This document shows, in pieces, positions 16,603-24,693 of a stretch of 32,779 bases of DNA. Position 1 is the first letter of the stretch, and each line of letters starts with the position of its first letter. The DNA is taken from contig JBMOFW010000006.1 in assembly GCA_049318685.1 (NCBI GenBank), positions 1 to 32,779 of the forward strand. Reading direction: 5' to 3'. The DNA is from JAIXWP01 sp049318685 (GTDB lineage: Bacteria; Bacteroidota; Bacteroidia; Flavobacteriales_D; Sanyastnellaceae). Below the pieces are notes generated by a model. That model searched no databases. It had not been told where the DNA came from and was given only the letters and a program-made list of their open reading frames with translations. The translations under genes were made by a program, and so were the position numbers.

Positions 16603-17101
16603 GACCTTGTGGGTTGTGCTCGCATGGCTACCGTTGATGGCCAGTGCACAACTCGACAATTACCGCAATTTGTTTTTCAGTGCACGCGGTGAACAAGGTA
16701 TTACGGCGTTTTATACGTCATTGCAATCTGCCAATGAAAGCAATGCCGTTTATAAAGCATACAAAGGCGTGGCCGTAGCCATGTACGCCGAAGTCGTATC
16801 CAGCGTTGAGAAAAAAATCAGTCACTTCAATGAAGGGAAAACCAAGATTGAAGCGGCCATTCAAGCCGATTTTTGGAATCCGGAAATTCGATTTCTACGC
16901 TATGCCATGCAATCTGAAATTCCGTGGTTTCTCAATTACAGCGGCAATCTTCAAGAAGACGCCAACATTGTGCTCGACGCATTGCGTAAAAAAACCATAG
17001 ATCCGAAAACCGATTTTTGGAAGAAGGCCATACAATTTATCATAGACAGTGATGAAATGCCTGACTCGATCGAAAGTGAATTTAAAAAATTTCAATCATG
17101 A
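16574..17101 (+). CDS. Secreted protein of unknown function within the carotenoid operon
   Basis: 175 residues. It begins inside the last codons of crtB, with a signal peptide (SFKTLWVVLAWLPLMASAQ). The mature part is about 150 residues and mostly helical: AYKGVAVAMYAEVVSSVEKKISHFNEGKTKIEAAI, PEIRFLRYAMQSEIPWFLNYSG, LQEDANIVLDAL. It has no recognisable catalytic motif. The pattern of helix pairs around FNEGKTKIE.AI...P.NPEIRFLR is TPR-like, but I cannot name a family. The start at 16574 is chosen because later starts would destroy the signal peptide. It overlaps crtB by 29 bases and idi by four, so it is firmly inside the operon, yet it sits in the periplasm while the pathway enzymes are at the inner membrane or cytoplasm. 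Confidence 0.78.
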   Translation: MCSTTSISFKTLWVVLAWLPLMASAQLDNYRNLFFSARGEQGITAFYTSLQSANESNAVYKAYKGVAVAMYAEVVSSVEKKISHFNEGKTKIEAAIQADFWNPEIRFLRYAMQSEIPWFLNYSGNLQEDANIVLDALRKKTIDPKTDFWKKAIQFIIDSDEMPDSIESEFKKFQS

Positions 17102-17628
17102 TGACCTCAGAACATGTCATACTTGTTGATCATCATGATCAACCCGTTGGAACGATGGAAAAGATGGAAGCACATCGCAAGGCCATATTGCACCGAGCTT
17201 TCTCCGTTTTCATTTTCAACGATCAAGATGAAATGTTGATTCATCGCCGGGCGTTTTCCAAATACCACAGTGGTGGCCTATGGACGAATGCCTGCTGCAG
17301 TCATCCCCGCCCCGACGAACTCACTGAAGATGCGGCTAGCCGCCGCCTCCAAGAAGAAATGGGATTTACCACCCCTGTCGAATATGCCTTTTCGTTTATC
17401 TACAAAGCGCCTCTCGACAATGAGCTAACGGAACATGAATTCGACCATGTGTTTATTGGTTATTACAACGAAACTCCGCTCATCAACACCGAAGAGGTCG
17501 AAGAATACCGCTTTATTCCGGTAAGCCAATTGATGGCCGATGTCGAATTGCATCCCGATCATTACACGGTTTGGTTTAAAATTGCACTCCCACGACTCCT
17601 CGAATACAGACTTAAAATAGCGATTTAA
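17098..17628 (+). CDS. idi: Isopentenyl-diphosphate delta-isomerase, type 1
   Basis: 176 residues of the Nudix-fold type 1 isomerase. HRAFSVFIFNDQDEMLIHRRA matches the fold start. WTNACCSHPRPDE carries the catalytic Cys (C66/C67), and RRLQEEMGF is the Nudix helix remnant. ELTEHEFDHVFIG supplies the catalytic Glu pair. It interconverts IPP and DMAPP, balancing the starters for GGPP. The codons ATGATG at 17098 allow either Met; the first overlaps the previous stop by four bases. It is followed one base later by crtZ. Confidence 0.95.
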   Translation: MMTSEHVILVDHHDQPVGTMEKMEAHRKAILHRAFSVFIFNDQDEMLIHRRAFSKYHSGGLWTNACCSHPRPDELTEDAASRRLQEEMGFTTPVEYAFSFIYKAPLDNELTEHEFDHVFIGYYNETPLINTEEVEEYRFIPVSQLMADVELHPDHYTVWFKIALPRLLEYRLKIAI

Positions 17629-17629
17629 T

Positions 17630-18097
17630 ATGATTTCAGTGTTCATTATCATTGCCACCTTCATAACCATGGAATTCATGGCGTGGTCGACACATAAATT
17701 TGTTATGCACGGATTCATGTGGTATTTTCATGAAGACCATCACGTGCCCCATTCCAAAATTTTCGAACGCAACGATGTATTCTTTTTGATCTACGCCATT
17801 CCGAGCTGTTTGCTTATGCTCTTTGGTGCACTTAATCATTACGACTATCGCTTCTTCATCGGCACCGGTATTTTATTTTACGGCATCGCTTACTTTTTGG
17901 TGCATGATGTATTGATACATCAACGCTTCAGCTGGTTCAAACGCACCGATAATCTTTATTTCCGCGCCATTCGCAAGGCGCACAAAGTGCATCACAAGCA
18001 CCTCGGTAAAGAAGAAGGCGAATGCTTCGGCATGTTGCTCGTTCCGTTGAAATACTTTCGTGAGGCGGCGCAATATCGCGCGAATAAAAAGGCATAA
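17630..18097 (+). CDS. crtZ: Beta-carotene 3-hydroxylase (CrtZ type)
   Basis: 155 residues of the membrane di-iron fatty-acid hydroxylase superfamily. All four histidine clusters are present: HKFVMH (22-27), HEDHH (34-38), HDVLIH (92-97) and HKVHH (118-122). Hydrophobic stretches (VFIIIATFITMEFM and FFIGTGILFYGIAYFLVH) form the membrane helices. It adds hydroxyl groups at C3/C3' of the beta rings to give cryptoxanthin and zeaxanthin. The gene starts one base after idi and ends two bases before the cyclase. The start ATG at 17630 is the only reasonable one. Confidence 0.93.
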   Translation: MISVFIIIATFITMEFMAWSTHKFVMHGFMWYFHEDHHVPHSKIFERNDVFFLIYAIPSCLLMLFGALNHYDYRFFIGTGILFYGIAYFLVHDVLIHQRFSWFKRTDNLYFRAIRKAHKVHHKHLGKEEGECFGMLLVPLKYFREAAQYRANKKA

Positions 18098-18099
18098 AC

Positions 18100-18849
18100 A
18101 TGTCGTCTCACCTGTTGTATTTAGCGGTCGACTTGGGATGCATTTTGTTTCCCTTCATCTTTAGTTTTTACCCAAAAAAACCATTTTACAAACTCTGGCG
18201 CTCAGTAGTTGTGGGCACATTGGCCATGATGGCTGTATTTATACCGTGGGATATGTATTTCACGCACATTGGTGTATGGGGATTTAATCCAAATTATTTG
18301 CTTGGTTATCAATTGGGGAATCTTCCTTTAGAAGAAATCCTTTTCTTCATTTGCATTCCCTATGCGTGCATATTCACGTATGAAGCCATTAAGTATTACG
18401 GCCACAGAAATCGCTTCGAAAAATGGGGCAAACCCTTGAGCATTGTCTATATGTTCATCTCCATTTTGCTGATCATTTTCTATCCTGATCATTACTACAC
18501 CCTTTCGGCCAACAGCGTGCTTTTGGTTTTGCTTTTCATCAATACATTTGTGCTGAAAAGCCGCTATATGGGCTGGTTTCATCTCAGTTGGATCATTCTC
18601 TTGATTCCATTCTACATTTCCAACGGCATACTCACTGGTCTGGATTTTACCCAATACCCGCTTTGGAACACACATCCGGAACATGTAGCAGATCAAATCG
18701 TGTGGTACAACAATGCGCACAATTTGGGGATCCGCATTTGGTCGGTGCCTTTAGATGATTTTTTTTATGGAATGGCGATGATGCTACTCGCTGTAACAGT
18801 GCATGAGGCCATGCAAAAGAAAATTACTGTGCAGCCTGCTCGGGCTTGA
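18100..18849 (+). CDS. Fused CrtYc-CrtYd type lycopene beta-cyclase
   Basis: 249 residues, all membrane-embedded, with two tandem lycopene-cyclase domains. The first has IPWDMYFTHIGVWGFNPNYLLGYQLGNLPLEEILFF, with the PLEE motif at about 76-79. The second has the same layout with PLDD at about 217-220 (VPLDDFFYGMAMMLLAV). In actinobacteria and some Bacteroidota the halves CrtYc and CrtYd are separate; here they are fused, as in fungal CrtYB and archaeal CrtY. It cyclises lycopene ends to beta rings, giving beta-carotene. Its end overlaps the convergent EEP-family gene by 26 bases. Confidence 0.92.
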   Translation: MSSHLLYLAVDLGCILFPFIFSFYPKKPFYKLWRSVVVGTLAMMAVFIPWDMYFTHIGVWGFNPNYLLGYQLGNLPLEEILFFICIPYACIFTYEAIKYYGHRNRFEKWGKPLSIVYMFISILLIIFYPDHYYTLSANSVLLVLLFINTFVLKSRYMGWFHLSWIILLIPFYISNGILTGLDFTQYPLWNTHPEHVADQIVWYNNAHNLGIRIWSVPLDDFFYGMAMMLLAVTVHEAMQKKITVQPARA

Positions 18850-19963
18850 GTCTAAATCCTACCACAACGGGAAAGTGGTCTGAAAGATCGACAGACAGGG
18901 TGCGGTAATCCAACGCTTCAATCGCTTCGCTGTGCATCACATAATCGATTCGAAACGATGGAAAAATGCCGTTGTATGTATTTCCCACTCCCGCGCCACA
19001 TTCACTAAATGAATCTTCGAGCAAATCAGAAAAAGATTCGTAGGTATACGACACTGGAGTGTCGTTAAAATCACCACACAACACCACCGGAAAACGGCAA
19101 TCTGCAATACTCGCTGCTACTTTGTCTACTTGCGCTTGACGTTTCAAAAAAGCCGTCTTCAAGCGTCGCGCAATGCGTCGAACACCGGTTTCCAATTCTT
19201 CTTGATTGCGATTGTCGTCTACAAAAGCGTAATCTTCCGGTTTGAATCGAATGGATTGTAAATGAGCATTGTAAATACGAATTGTATCTTCTTTCACTTT
19301 GATATCAGCGTAAATGCAAAAATTATTGACGTCTGATTCAAAAGGAATGAACCCTTTATTGATAATCGGATATTTCGAAAATAGGGCAACACCAAAATAA
19401 TTTCGCCCATTCATAGCGTGCGTATAGCGTTCGTGGTAATACTTATTGGAGGTAAACTCGACAATGCTATCCCGCGTGGTGAAATACCCCAACTGATCGG
19501 AATGAAAGAATTCTTGAAAGCACATAAAATCGGCTTCCTCTTCATCCAGAATATCAAAAATTTCATCGCGTTTCGCTTTGTTTTCCTTGTCGTACAATCC
19601 AAAGAGATGTACATTATAAGTCAATATTTCCAATCGATCTTCGCGCTGTTCGACTTTTGATTTTCCCAGAGAAAACTGAAAAAAGTCGGTTAAATGGGTA
19701 ATGCCTATCAATATGGCCAAGGCACTAAGCAACATGAAACGCTTCACTTTAAAATACCAAAACACAATGAAGATGATATTGGCCAACAGAATAAACGGAT
19801 AGGCCAATCCGAACAACGTGATATACCCAAGTTTATCGGGACTAAAATGGGCTGGTAAATACGACAAGAAAAGGCAGGCAATAGCACCTACATTCAGCCA
19901 CAACATCACCTTGGTGAATATGCGGCGCTTCTTTTTCTTGCTTTCATTTACTGCAGCCTCCAT
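18824..19963 (-). CDS. Membrane-anchored endonuclease/exonuclease/phosphatase (EEP) family hydrolase
   Basis: 379 residues. Three hydrophobic segments lie in the first 110 residues (KVMLWLNVGAIACLFLSYLP, LFGLAYPFILLANIIFIVFWYF, RFMLLSALAILIGITHLTDFF). A C-terminal EEP domain follows, with LTYNVHLFGLYD, ADFMCFQEFFH (catalytic Glu), VVLCGDFNDTPVSYTY, and a final SFRIDYVMHS ... LSDHFPVVVGF (Asp-His pair). The family includes nucleases and phosphodiesterases such as sphingomyelinases. The active site is predicted outside the membrane, but substrate and side are open. It is the last gene of the mutL operon, three bases after the second rhomboid gene. Confidence 0.85.
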   Translation of the reverse strand: MEAAVNESKKKKRRIFTKVMLWLNVGAIACLFLSYLPAHFSPDKLGYITLFGLAYPFILLANIIFIVFWYFKVKRFMLLSALAILIGITHLTDFFQFSLGKSKVEQREDRLEILTYNVHLFGLYDKENKAKRDEIFDILDEEEADFMCFQEFFHSDQLGYFTTRDSIVEFTSNKYYHERYTHAMNGRNYFGVALFSKYPIINKGFIPFESDVNNFCIYADIKVKEDTIRIYNAHLQSIRFKPEDYAFVDDNRNQEELETGVRRIARRLKTAFLKRQAQVDKVAASIADCRFPVVLCGDFNDTPVSYTYESFSDLLEDSFSECGAGVGNTYNGIFPSFRIDYVMHSEAIEALDYRTLSVDLSDHFPVVVGFRLKPEQAAQ

Positions 19964-19966
19964 GCC

Positions 19967-20845
19967 TTATTTCTGACTGTATTTAAACAGAAAATCTTTT
20001 TCGGCTTTCGTCAAACTTTCATATCCCGACTTTCCAATTTTGTCGAGAATTTGATCGATTTCCTTTTGACGTGAAACCCGTTCCGCATTAAACTCATCAT
20101 CTGTCTTCGGACGCTTGTGCACGGTCTTTAGTTCATTTCGACCGGTAAACATGCCTTTCAAACGACTGAAGAATTGATCTAACCACCCGCTCATGGTATT
20201 TCCTTTTTTGAATTTCGTTCCAACATAAAATCCATACATGGCGCCACCCAAGTGACCAAGGTGTCCGCCGGAATTAAAGCCTTTTTGCAAGCTTATCAAA
20301 TCTACAAAAACCAATATGATGCAAAGCCACATCAATTTCATTTCAAAAACACCAAACAATTTCACCGTAAAATTGGGCTGAACCACGCCAATGGTGATGA
20401 CCAACGCCATCACCGCTGCCGAAGCGCCCATGATCGAAGAATTTGCATTTAGCCCCGGAAAAATATTGTGTGAAATGACGTAGAGCAAAAATCCACTTAA
20501 CCCACCGAGCAAATACGTAGTCACCAATTTGCGTGTACCGATGAAATGCTTAAAAATCCGCCCTACCACATATAAACCCACTATATTGAATAGGAAATGG
20601 GCCACTTCAATATGCGTAAACATATGTGTAATGATCGTCCAAGGTTTGCGAATCAGCACATCGAGATTTGCCGTCGATGCCAAGACGATTTTGGGAAAAA
20701 CTTCGGGATGAAAAGGTGTCAGACTAAAGCTCTTCACAATGATCACCACCATGTAAACGACAAACACCGCCACATTGATCGCAATCAATCGACCCAGACC
20801 ATCGCTCTTTCGAACGCTTTTCTTCACCTCCGAAAACACACTCAT
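19967..20845 (-). CDS. Rhomboid-family intramembrane serine protease with C-terminal soluble tail
   Basis: 292 residues. The six-helix rhomboid core has THIEVAHFLFNIVGLYVVG (His/Asn of helix 2), the active-site serine in MGASAAVMALV (Ser142) and the partner in GGHLGHLGGAMYGFYVG (His198). The canonical Gly after the serine is Ala here (GASA, not GASG). The last 80 residues are a charged tail ending SGYESLTKAEKDFLFKYSQK, the DUF6576-type ending of this Bacteroidota subfamily. Substrates are unknown. It follows the first rhomboid gene by three bases. Confidence 0.9.
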   Translation of the reverse strand: MSVFSEVKKSVRKSDGLGRLIAINVAVFVVYMVVIIVKSFSLTPFHPEVFPKIVLASTANLDVLIRKPWTIITHMFTHIEVAHFLFNIVGLYVVGRIFKHFIGTRKLVTTYLLGGLSGFLLYVISHNIFPGLNANSSIMGASAAVMALVITIGVVQPNFTVKLFGVFEMKLMWLCIILVFVDLISLQKGFNSGGHLGHLGGAMYGFYVGTKFKKGNTMSGWLDQFFSRLKGMFTGRNELKTVHKRPKTDDEFNAERVSRQKEIDQILDKIGKSGYESLTKAEKDFLFKYSQK

Positions 20846-20848
20846 GGA

Positions 20849-21586
20849 TTAAAAAATTGGACCGTTTCCAAAATAATTGCCGTCTTTCTTTTGCCAATAT
20901 TTGAGCAATAGATAACCAAAGATCATCCCGCCCACGTGCGCATAGTGGGCTACGTTATCATCCGGTGCGCTGCGCAAAGCCATGATCAATTCGATACCGC
21001 CATAAATCAACACAAACCAACGCGCCTTGAGTGGAATAGGTGGAAACATCAACATCAACTCCGTATTCGGGAACATCATTCCGAAAGCCAACAGCACGCC
21101 GAATACACAACCCGATGCACCCACGATTCCACCATTCACCGCTGAGTTCAAACTGCCCAAATCAGGATCTATATAATTTTTGCCCTGACTCATTATTTCA
21201 GCTCCTTCGGTGAATACGGTTTGAATCATTTCGGGAGACATCACCGCCATCATCTGCTGAATTTCCAAGTAATTGATAAATTCATGCAATCCAAATGCGC
21301 CCAGTCCCGAGAAGAGATAATAGAACAGAAATCGCTTTGGTCCCCAATAGCGCTCTAGGTGCGAACCAAAAGCAAACAGGGCGTACATATTAAAAAAGAT
21401 ATGGAAAATGCCTTGTTGCGAATGGGCAAACATGTGGGTAAAAATCTGCCATGGGCGAAATAATGGACTGCTGAAATAGTGTCCCGCCACTTGTTCATTC
21501 AAACCAGGAATGGCATAACACGCGAGCCAAACCAACACATTGAGAATGATCAAATTTTTTACTACCGGGGTAAGCTGATTGAACAT
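20849..21586 (-). CDS. Rhomboid-family intramembrane serine protease
   Basis: 245 residues, all within the rhomboid fold. HMFAHSQQGIFHIFFNMYALFAFG holds the helix-2 His and Asn. NGGIVGASGCVFGVLLAFG carries the nucleophile Ser158 in a canonical GASG. AHYAHVGGMIFGYLLL has the general base His217. The loop between helices 3 and 4 is long (about residues 105-150, ending in DPDLGSLNSAVNG), larger than in GlpG. It should cut single-pass membrane proteins within the bilayer. It starts one base after mutL, so coupling is likely. Confidence 0.92.
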   Translation of the reverse strand: MFNQLTPVVKNLIILNVLVWLACYAIPGLNEQVAGHYFSSPLFRPWQIFTHMFAHSQQGIFHIFFNMYALFAFGSHLERYWGPKRFLFYYLFSGLGAFGLHEFINYLEIQQMMAVMSPEMIQTVFTEGAEIMSQGKNYIDPDLGSLNSAVNGGIVGASGCVFGVLLAFGMMFPNTELMLMFPPIPLKARWFVLIYGGIELIMALRSAPDDNVAHYAHVGGMIFGYLLLKYWQKKDGNYFGNGPIF

Positions 21587-21587
21587 A

Positions 21588-23411
21588 TTATCTAAATTGT
21601 TGTAGCAATTGCTCCAATGTAATTTTCACAAATGTAGCCTTTCTCGACTCGGCAAAATTGGGTTGTTTACAAGTCGACAAACGCTGAATTAAATCTTTCA
21701 TCTCCGGCACCGTGAGCATTTGTCCGCCGCGAATAGACGTGCTGCGCGCAAGGGCCCATGCCAATTTCTCGCGGGGTGTATACGTCAATTCGCCTTGTTC
21801 ATTTTTCAACTGCTCTACAAAAGTCTCCATCAATTTCTCCGGATCGTGCACCTCCGCATCCGCCGGAACTCCGGTGATCTGAAATTGTTGCGGTCCACTC
21901 ACTTCCATTTCAAAACCCAAACTGCGAATATCCTCCAAGAGTTCATTGACCAAGGCAAAATCGGCTGCGGACAAAACAATATCTTCCGGAAACAATAATT
22001 GTTGCACTGCAAATTGGGTACGATCAAACTGCGAAGAAAACCGTTCAAACAACACGCGGCGATGTGCGCGCTCTTGATCAACGACCAAGATTCCGCCGTC
22101 CGTTTGACACACAATAAACCGACGATGCATTTGAACCATGGTCACATCCTCATCTAGCTCAAACAAACGCTGCACCTCATCACTGGTTTCTTCCACATCC
22201 GGATTCACCATTTTCGAAATCGCCATCAATTCTTCCCAACCTGTTGTGCGTTGGTTGGAATGGTCAAACCAGCCTTGCGCCAATGATTCGCGCTTCGGCT
22301 TGGTGTCGAATGGGTTGTAATCTGGATTGACTTTGATAGTAGGAATTTGGATTTCTGTATCACTGCGCATCGGTTGCACATTGATCGACATCTCTTGATT
22401 AAAATCCAAAGTTGGAGCAATGTTGTGCCTTCCCAACGCTCGCTTCACTGCGGCGTGCAGAATGGCATAAATCGCACGTTCATCCTGAAACTTAATCTCT
22501 GTTTTTGTTGGATGAATATTGATATCGATTTGTGCCGGATCGATATCGAGGAAGAGAATATACAAGGGAAAATTTCCATCGGGAAGCAATTGATCAAAAG
22601 CCGTGTTGACAGCATGATTCAAATAACTGCTTTTGATGAAGCGCTGATTAACGAAGAAAAATTGCTCGCCCCGGGTTTTCTTAGCTGCTTCCGGTTTTCC
22701 CACAAATCCATTCACGGAAACAATATCTGTTTCCTCTTCTACCGGCACTAATTTTTCGTTGTATTTATTTCCCAATACATGTACAATCCGCTGACGAATC
22801 GATGCTTTGGGCAAACTAAACACTTCCGATCCGTTGTGATGAAAACTAAACTCAACATCCGGATGCGTGAGTGCTACACGATGAATTTCATCAATGATAT
22901 GACGCAATTCAATGGCATCGCTTTTCAAAAAATAGCGCCGTGCAGGAACATTAAAAAATAGATTCTTTACGGAAAGATTCGTTCCTTCCGGACATTGATC
23001 AGGCTCCGACAATTTGAACTTCGAGCCCTCTATTTCGATACGTGTACCAAGAGACTCGCCTGTTTGACGCGTGCGCATTTCCACTTGAGCGACCGCCGCG
23101 ATACTTGCCAATGCCTCACCTCGAAATCCTTTGGTCACGATATGAAATAAATCTTCCGACTTCTTGATCTTTGATGTAGCATGACGCTCAAAACACATGC
23201 GTGCATCCGTGGCCGACATGCCCTTTCCGTTATCAATCACTTGAATGAGCGTTTTGCCCGAATCTTTGACGATGATTTTGACTTGTGTAGCACCTGCGTC
23301 GATCGCATTTTCCACCATCTCTTTGATGGCAGAAGCAGGACGCTGAACCACCTCGCCCGCGGCGATTTGATTGGCTACATTTTCAGGTAATAATTGGATA
23401 ATATCAGGCAT
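21588..23411 (-). CDS. mutL: DNA mismatch repair protein MutL
   Basis: 607 residues. The N-terminal GHKL ATPase is complete: IAAGEVVQRPASAIKEMVENAIDAGATQV, VIDNGKGM, GFRGEALASIAAV. The transducer region has FFVNQRFIKSSYLNHAV and DINIHPTKTEIKF. The C-terminal dimerisation domain has VVDQERAHRRVLFERF near residue 445 where nuclease MutLs carry DQHA(x)2E(x)4E. It also has CKQPNFAESRKATF (about 581) where they have CPHGRP. Both metal-binding motifs are altered, so nicking activity is doubtful. It couples MutS recognition to downstream repair. It opens a four-gene operon. Confidence 0.96.
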   Translation of the reverse strand: MPDIIQLLPENVANQIAAGEVVQRPASAIKEMVENAIDAGATQVKIIVKDSGKTLIQVIDNGKGMSATDARMCFERHATSKIKKSEDLFHIVTKGFRGEALASIAAVAQVEMRTRQTGESLGTRIEIEGSKFKLSEPDQCPEGTNLSVKNLFFNVPARRYFLKSDAIELRHIIDEIHRVALTHPDVEFSFHHNGSEVFSLPKASIRQRIVHVLGNKYNEKLVPVEEETDIVSVNGFVGKPEAAKKTRGEQFFFVNQRFIKSSYLNHAVNTAFDQLLPDGNFPLYILFLDIDPAQIDINIHPTKTEIKFQDERAIYAILHAAVKRALGRHNIAPTLDFNQEMSINVQPMRSDTEIQIPTIKVNPDYNPFDTKPKRESLAQGWFDHSNQRTTGWEELMAISKMVNPDVEETSDEVQRLFELDEDVTMVQMHRRFIVCQTDGGILVVDQERAHRRVLFERFSSQFDRTQFAVQQLLFPEDIVLSAADFALVNELLEDIRSLGFEMEVSGPQQFQITGVPADAEVHDPEKLMETFVEQLKNEQGELTYTPREKLAWALARSTSIRGGQMLTVPEMKDLIQRLSTCKQPNFAESRKATFVKITLEQLLQQFR

Positions 23412-23427
23412 AAGCGCAAAAGGGTTT

Positions 23428-23435
23428 CAAATGTA
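23428..23435 (-). promoter_or_regulatory. Putative -7 box of the mutL operon
   Basis: TACATTTG on the minus strand fits TAnnTTTG, with a start predicted near 23421, about ten bases before the mutL ATG. No TTG was found at a -33 distance, so the call rests on the -7 box and its position in the 44-base gap after ispH. Confidence 0.4.
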
Positions 23436-23455
23436 CGCCACCCCGCGCAAAATAC

Positions 23456-24670
23456 CTACCCTTCAATAAGCTGATCCAATACGTTTTCTATATTTTTTGC
23501 ATCTGGAAAAAATGCATGCACTTTGCGCAACACCGCCTCTACGATAGGATCCGGACATGACGCGCCACTGGTGAGCACAATAGTCACCGGACGGGTGGTC
23601 GGCAACCAATTATGCGTATTCTTCAGCATATGCGCACCATATTCGAAATGATTGATATGCATATCCGAAGCAATTTCACTTTGATCTTTGATAAAATATA
23701 CCGGCATCTGCTGACTCAAAATAGTCACCAACTGCGAAGTATTCGAACTATTGTAACCTCCGATCACCAGCGCCAAGTCGGCCTTTTCTTTCAATACCCA
23801 CGATGTGGCTTCCTGATTATCATTGGTCGCATAACACAGCGTATCTCGTGTATCGGCAAAATGATCGGCACCATATTTCAAGGTCAATGTCTGTTTGAAA
23901 TAATCGGCTATCTCTTGAGTTTCTTTGGCCAACATCGTTGTTTGATTGACCACGCCGATGCGCTGTAAGTCGCGCTCCGGATCAAAACCTTCGCTGTATT
24001 TTCCTTTGAATTCATCATAAAAACCAGCCATCGGTTTAGTGCCGTGCATATAAGCCGCCAAACGCTCTGCCTCCGCCATGTCGCGAATGATGATGCTCGG
24101 TGAATTGCGGAAACTGTGTGAAAATGTTGCGCGTGTTTCCTCGTGCTTATGCTTACCATGAATCACAATGCTGTATCCTTTTTTTCCGATTTCAGCGCTG
24201 CGTTTCCATACTTTCTCTACAAAGGGACATGTGGTGTTGTAGGTCTTCGTTTCGACACCTTTGGCTTCCAGCAATTCTTCAATTTCAACCGTGGTACCAA
24301 AAGCCGGAATGATCACCACCGACTCTGAGGTCACTTCATCCCAACTCACCAATTGCTGCCCTTCTGTATCCATTATGAATTCGATGCCACGCGCGATCAA
24401 ATCATCATTTACTGCAGGATTGTGAATCATTTGACTCAAGAGAAAAATGCGCTTGCCGGGATTTTCTTCGATGGCTTTGTACGAAATTTCAATCGCGTTT
24501 TCTACGCCGTAACAAAAACCAAAATGACGTGGAAGTATAAAACGGACACTGCCGAAATCCAGAATGGTTGGGGTAAAATCCTGCTTTCGCGGATCGAGTT
24601 GCTTGCGCCACTCTTTTACTTTGCCGATAACAGTAGAACGATATTTTTCCGGAATGTCGAATTTCTTCAT
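23456..24670 (-). CDS. ispH: 4-hydroxy-3-methylbut-2-enyl diphosphate reductase (long form)
   Basis: About 404 residues from ATG 24670; the frame is open to 24697, but that would overlap the previous gene. The three iron-sulfur cysteines are in HFGFCYGVENAI (Cys53), NTTCPFVEKVW (Cys148) and SGASCPDPIVEAVL (about Cys372). HGKHKHEETRAT carries the substrate-binding histidines. It reduces HMBPP to IPP and DMAPP, the last step of the MEP pathway, and so feeds the carotenoid operon next door. Most bacterial IspH are near 300-320 residues; the N-terminal extension of about 40 and the longer middle resemble the cyanobacterial/plant type. It is the last gene of an operon. Confidence 0.94.
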   Translation of the reverse strand: MKKFDIPEKYRSTVIGKVKEWRKQLDPRKQDFTPTILDFGSVRFILPRHFGFCYGVENAIEISYKAIEENPGKRIFLLSQMIHNPAVNDDLIARGIEFIMDTEGQQLVSWDEVTSESVVIIPAFGTTVEIEELLEAKGVETKTYNTTCPFVEKVWKRSAEIGKKGYSIVIHGKHKHEETRATFSHSFRNSPSIIIRDMAEAERLAAYMHGTKPMAGFYDEFKGKYSEGFDPERDLQRIGVVNQTTMLAKETQEIADYFKQTLTLKYGADHFADTRDTLCYATNDNQEATSWVLKEKADLALVIGGYNSSNTSQLVTILSQQMPVYFIKDQSEIASDMHINHFEYGAHMLKNTHNWLPTTRPVTIVLTSGASCPDPIVEAVLRKVHAFFPDAKNIENVLDQLIEG

Positions 24671-24693
24671 GACTTCAAAGCAATTTAACCGAA

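Noticed and set aside
18328..18720. A 130-codon open frame on the minus strand
   Set aside because: It is antisense to the lycopene cyclase, whose PLEE and PLDD motifs show the true frame.
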